DNA of 15,339 bases from UBA2197 sp034370465 (GTDB lineage: Bacteria > Desulfobacterota > Desulfuromonadia > Desulfuromonadales > UBA2197), in the NCBI GenBank assembly GCA_034370465.1, contig JAXMLA010000056.1, positions 1 through 15,339 on the forward strand, given 5' to 3'. A program made the translations under genes and the position numbers. Position 1 is the stretch's first letter. Every line of letters begins with the position of its first letter. The notes under the pieces are model-generated. The model made no database searches, was not told where the DNA came from, and was given only the letters and a program-made list of their open reading frames with translations. Positions 15,064-15,339 of this stretch are shown here, piece by piece.

Positions 15064-15339
15064 TTAAGAATGAACTTTCTGCTCGCACCAATTCTTCCAG
15101 ATTTCACGCAACACACCTTCAAAGTTGCGGGCGAATCTGGGCGCATCGCAGAGCGGTGAGGAAAGCAATTGATTGCGTAATCCTGTGCGTAATTCTGCCA
15201 GTTGCTGCAAATCACGGGTAAAGTGAACTGCACGCCTAATATAGTCTTCGGCATCCACGGCAATCCATTCGTCTAATCCGGCGTTACTTAATATGCTCTC
15301 GCCAGCATGTGAGATGAAATTACTCCCTAGCATGTGAAG
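15064..15339 (-). CDS. C-terminal end of a SPINDLY/OGT-type glycosyltransferase (5' part outside window)
   Basis: The last 91 or so codons of a gene that enters from the right edge. The segment with SHAGESILSNAGLDEWIA, then DAEDYIRRAV, then SPLCDAPRFARNFEGVL and a final W-K-N-W-C closely fits the end of bacterial TPR/OGT proteins (UDP-GlcNAc-type peptide glycosyltransferases, GT41), which add sugars to proteins or have related roles. The frame is open to the window edge, so the ATG at 15333 is internal. The stretch is visibly poorer in G+C (high 40s percent by eye) than the rest of the window and its codons use more A/T third positions, which hints at a separate origin. The family call rests on the C-terminal signature only. 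Confidence 0.78.
   Translation of the reverse strand, partial: LHMLGSNFISHAGESILSNAGLDEWIAVDAEDYIRRAVHFTRDLQQLAELRTGLRNQLLSSPLCDAPRFARNFEGVLREIWKNWCEQKVHS

Noticed and set aside
1..15339. Search for tRNA, rRNA, CRISPR arrays and insertion sequences
   Set aside because: No tRNA-like cloverleaf, no regular repeat-spacer array, and no transposase or terminal inverted repeats were seen on either strand.

Overview
The window reads as chromosomal DNA of a high-G+C, anaerobic deltaproteobacterium of the Geobacter/Desulfuromonas type. The main reason is an operon for an outer-membrane porin plus two lipoprotein multiheme c-type cytochromes, the hallmark of extracellular electron transfer in that group. 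A large PAS-rich hybrid histidine kinase, a DUF362 ferredoxin-like protein and a DUF4911-like small protein fit the same placement. The placement is inference; no rRNA or marker gene is present.

Layout. (1) 2-2806, + strand: the 3' part of a hybrid sensor kinase with at least five PAS domains, cut by the window edge. (2) 2852-3982, - strand: a DUF362 protein with two [4Fe-4S] motifs, convergent with the kinase. (3) 4210-9518, + strand: an electron-conduit operon of porin, five-heme lipoprotein and a 1139-residue lipoprotein cytochrome (18 CxxCH plus CX4CH, CX3CH and possibly CX14CH sites), ending with an 18-codon ORF that has a very good ribosome-binding site. A promoter overlapping an exact 11-bp direct repeat precedes the operon, and a strong bidirectional terminator closes it. 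(4) 9596-12820, - strand: ADP-ribose-pyrophosphatase-like Nudix enzyme, NudC-type NADH pyrophosphatase and a DUF4911-like protein, linked by ATGA overlaps, followed after a 149-bp gap by a long-form glyceraldehyde-3-phosphate dehydrogenase. (5) 12929-14869, - strand: a small outer-membrane beta-barrel protein and an MscS-type channel. (6) 14870-15339: an A+T-richer stretch with the C-terminal end of a SPINDLY/OGT-type glycosyltransferase and a tiny TPR-like fragment.

How it fits together. The porin and the two lipoprotein cytochromes have the gene order of known Geobacter porin-cytochrome conduits and should form a wire through the outer membrane: the small cytochrome plausibly on the periplasmic side and the large one outside. 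The nicotinamide-related genes (two Nudix enzymes and GAPDH) form a plausible housekeeping neighbourhood. The most interesting item is the 18-residue peptide (MRKYQKPRVLGSSNVHPC), translated as the last gene of the conduit operon; its start resembles RiPP leader motifs and it ends in a cysteine. Second is the unusual heme-site chemistry of the large cytochrome, where internal repeats show CX4CH sites sitting exactly where the sister repeat has CxxCH.
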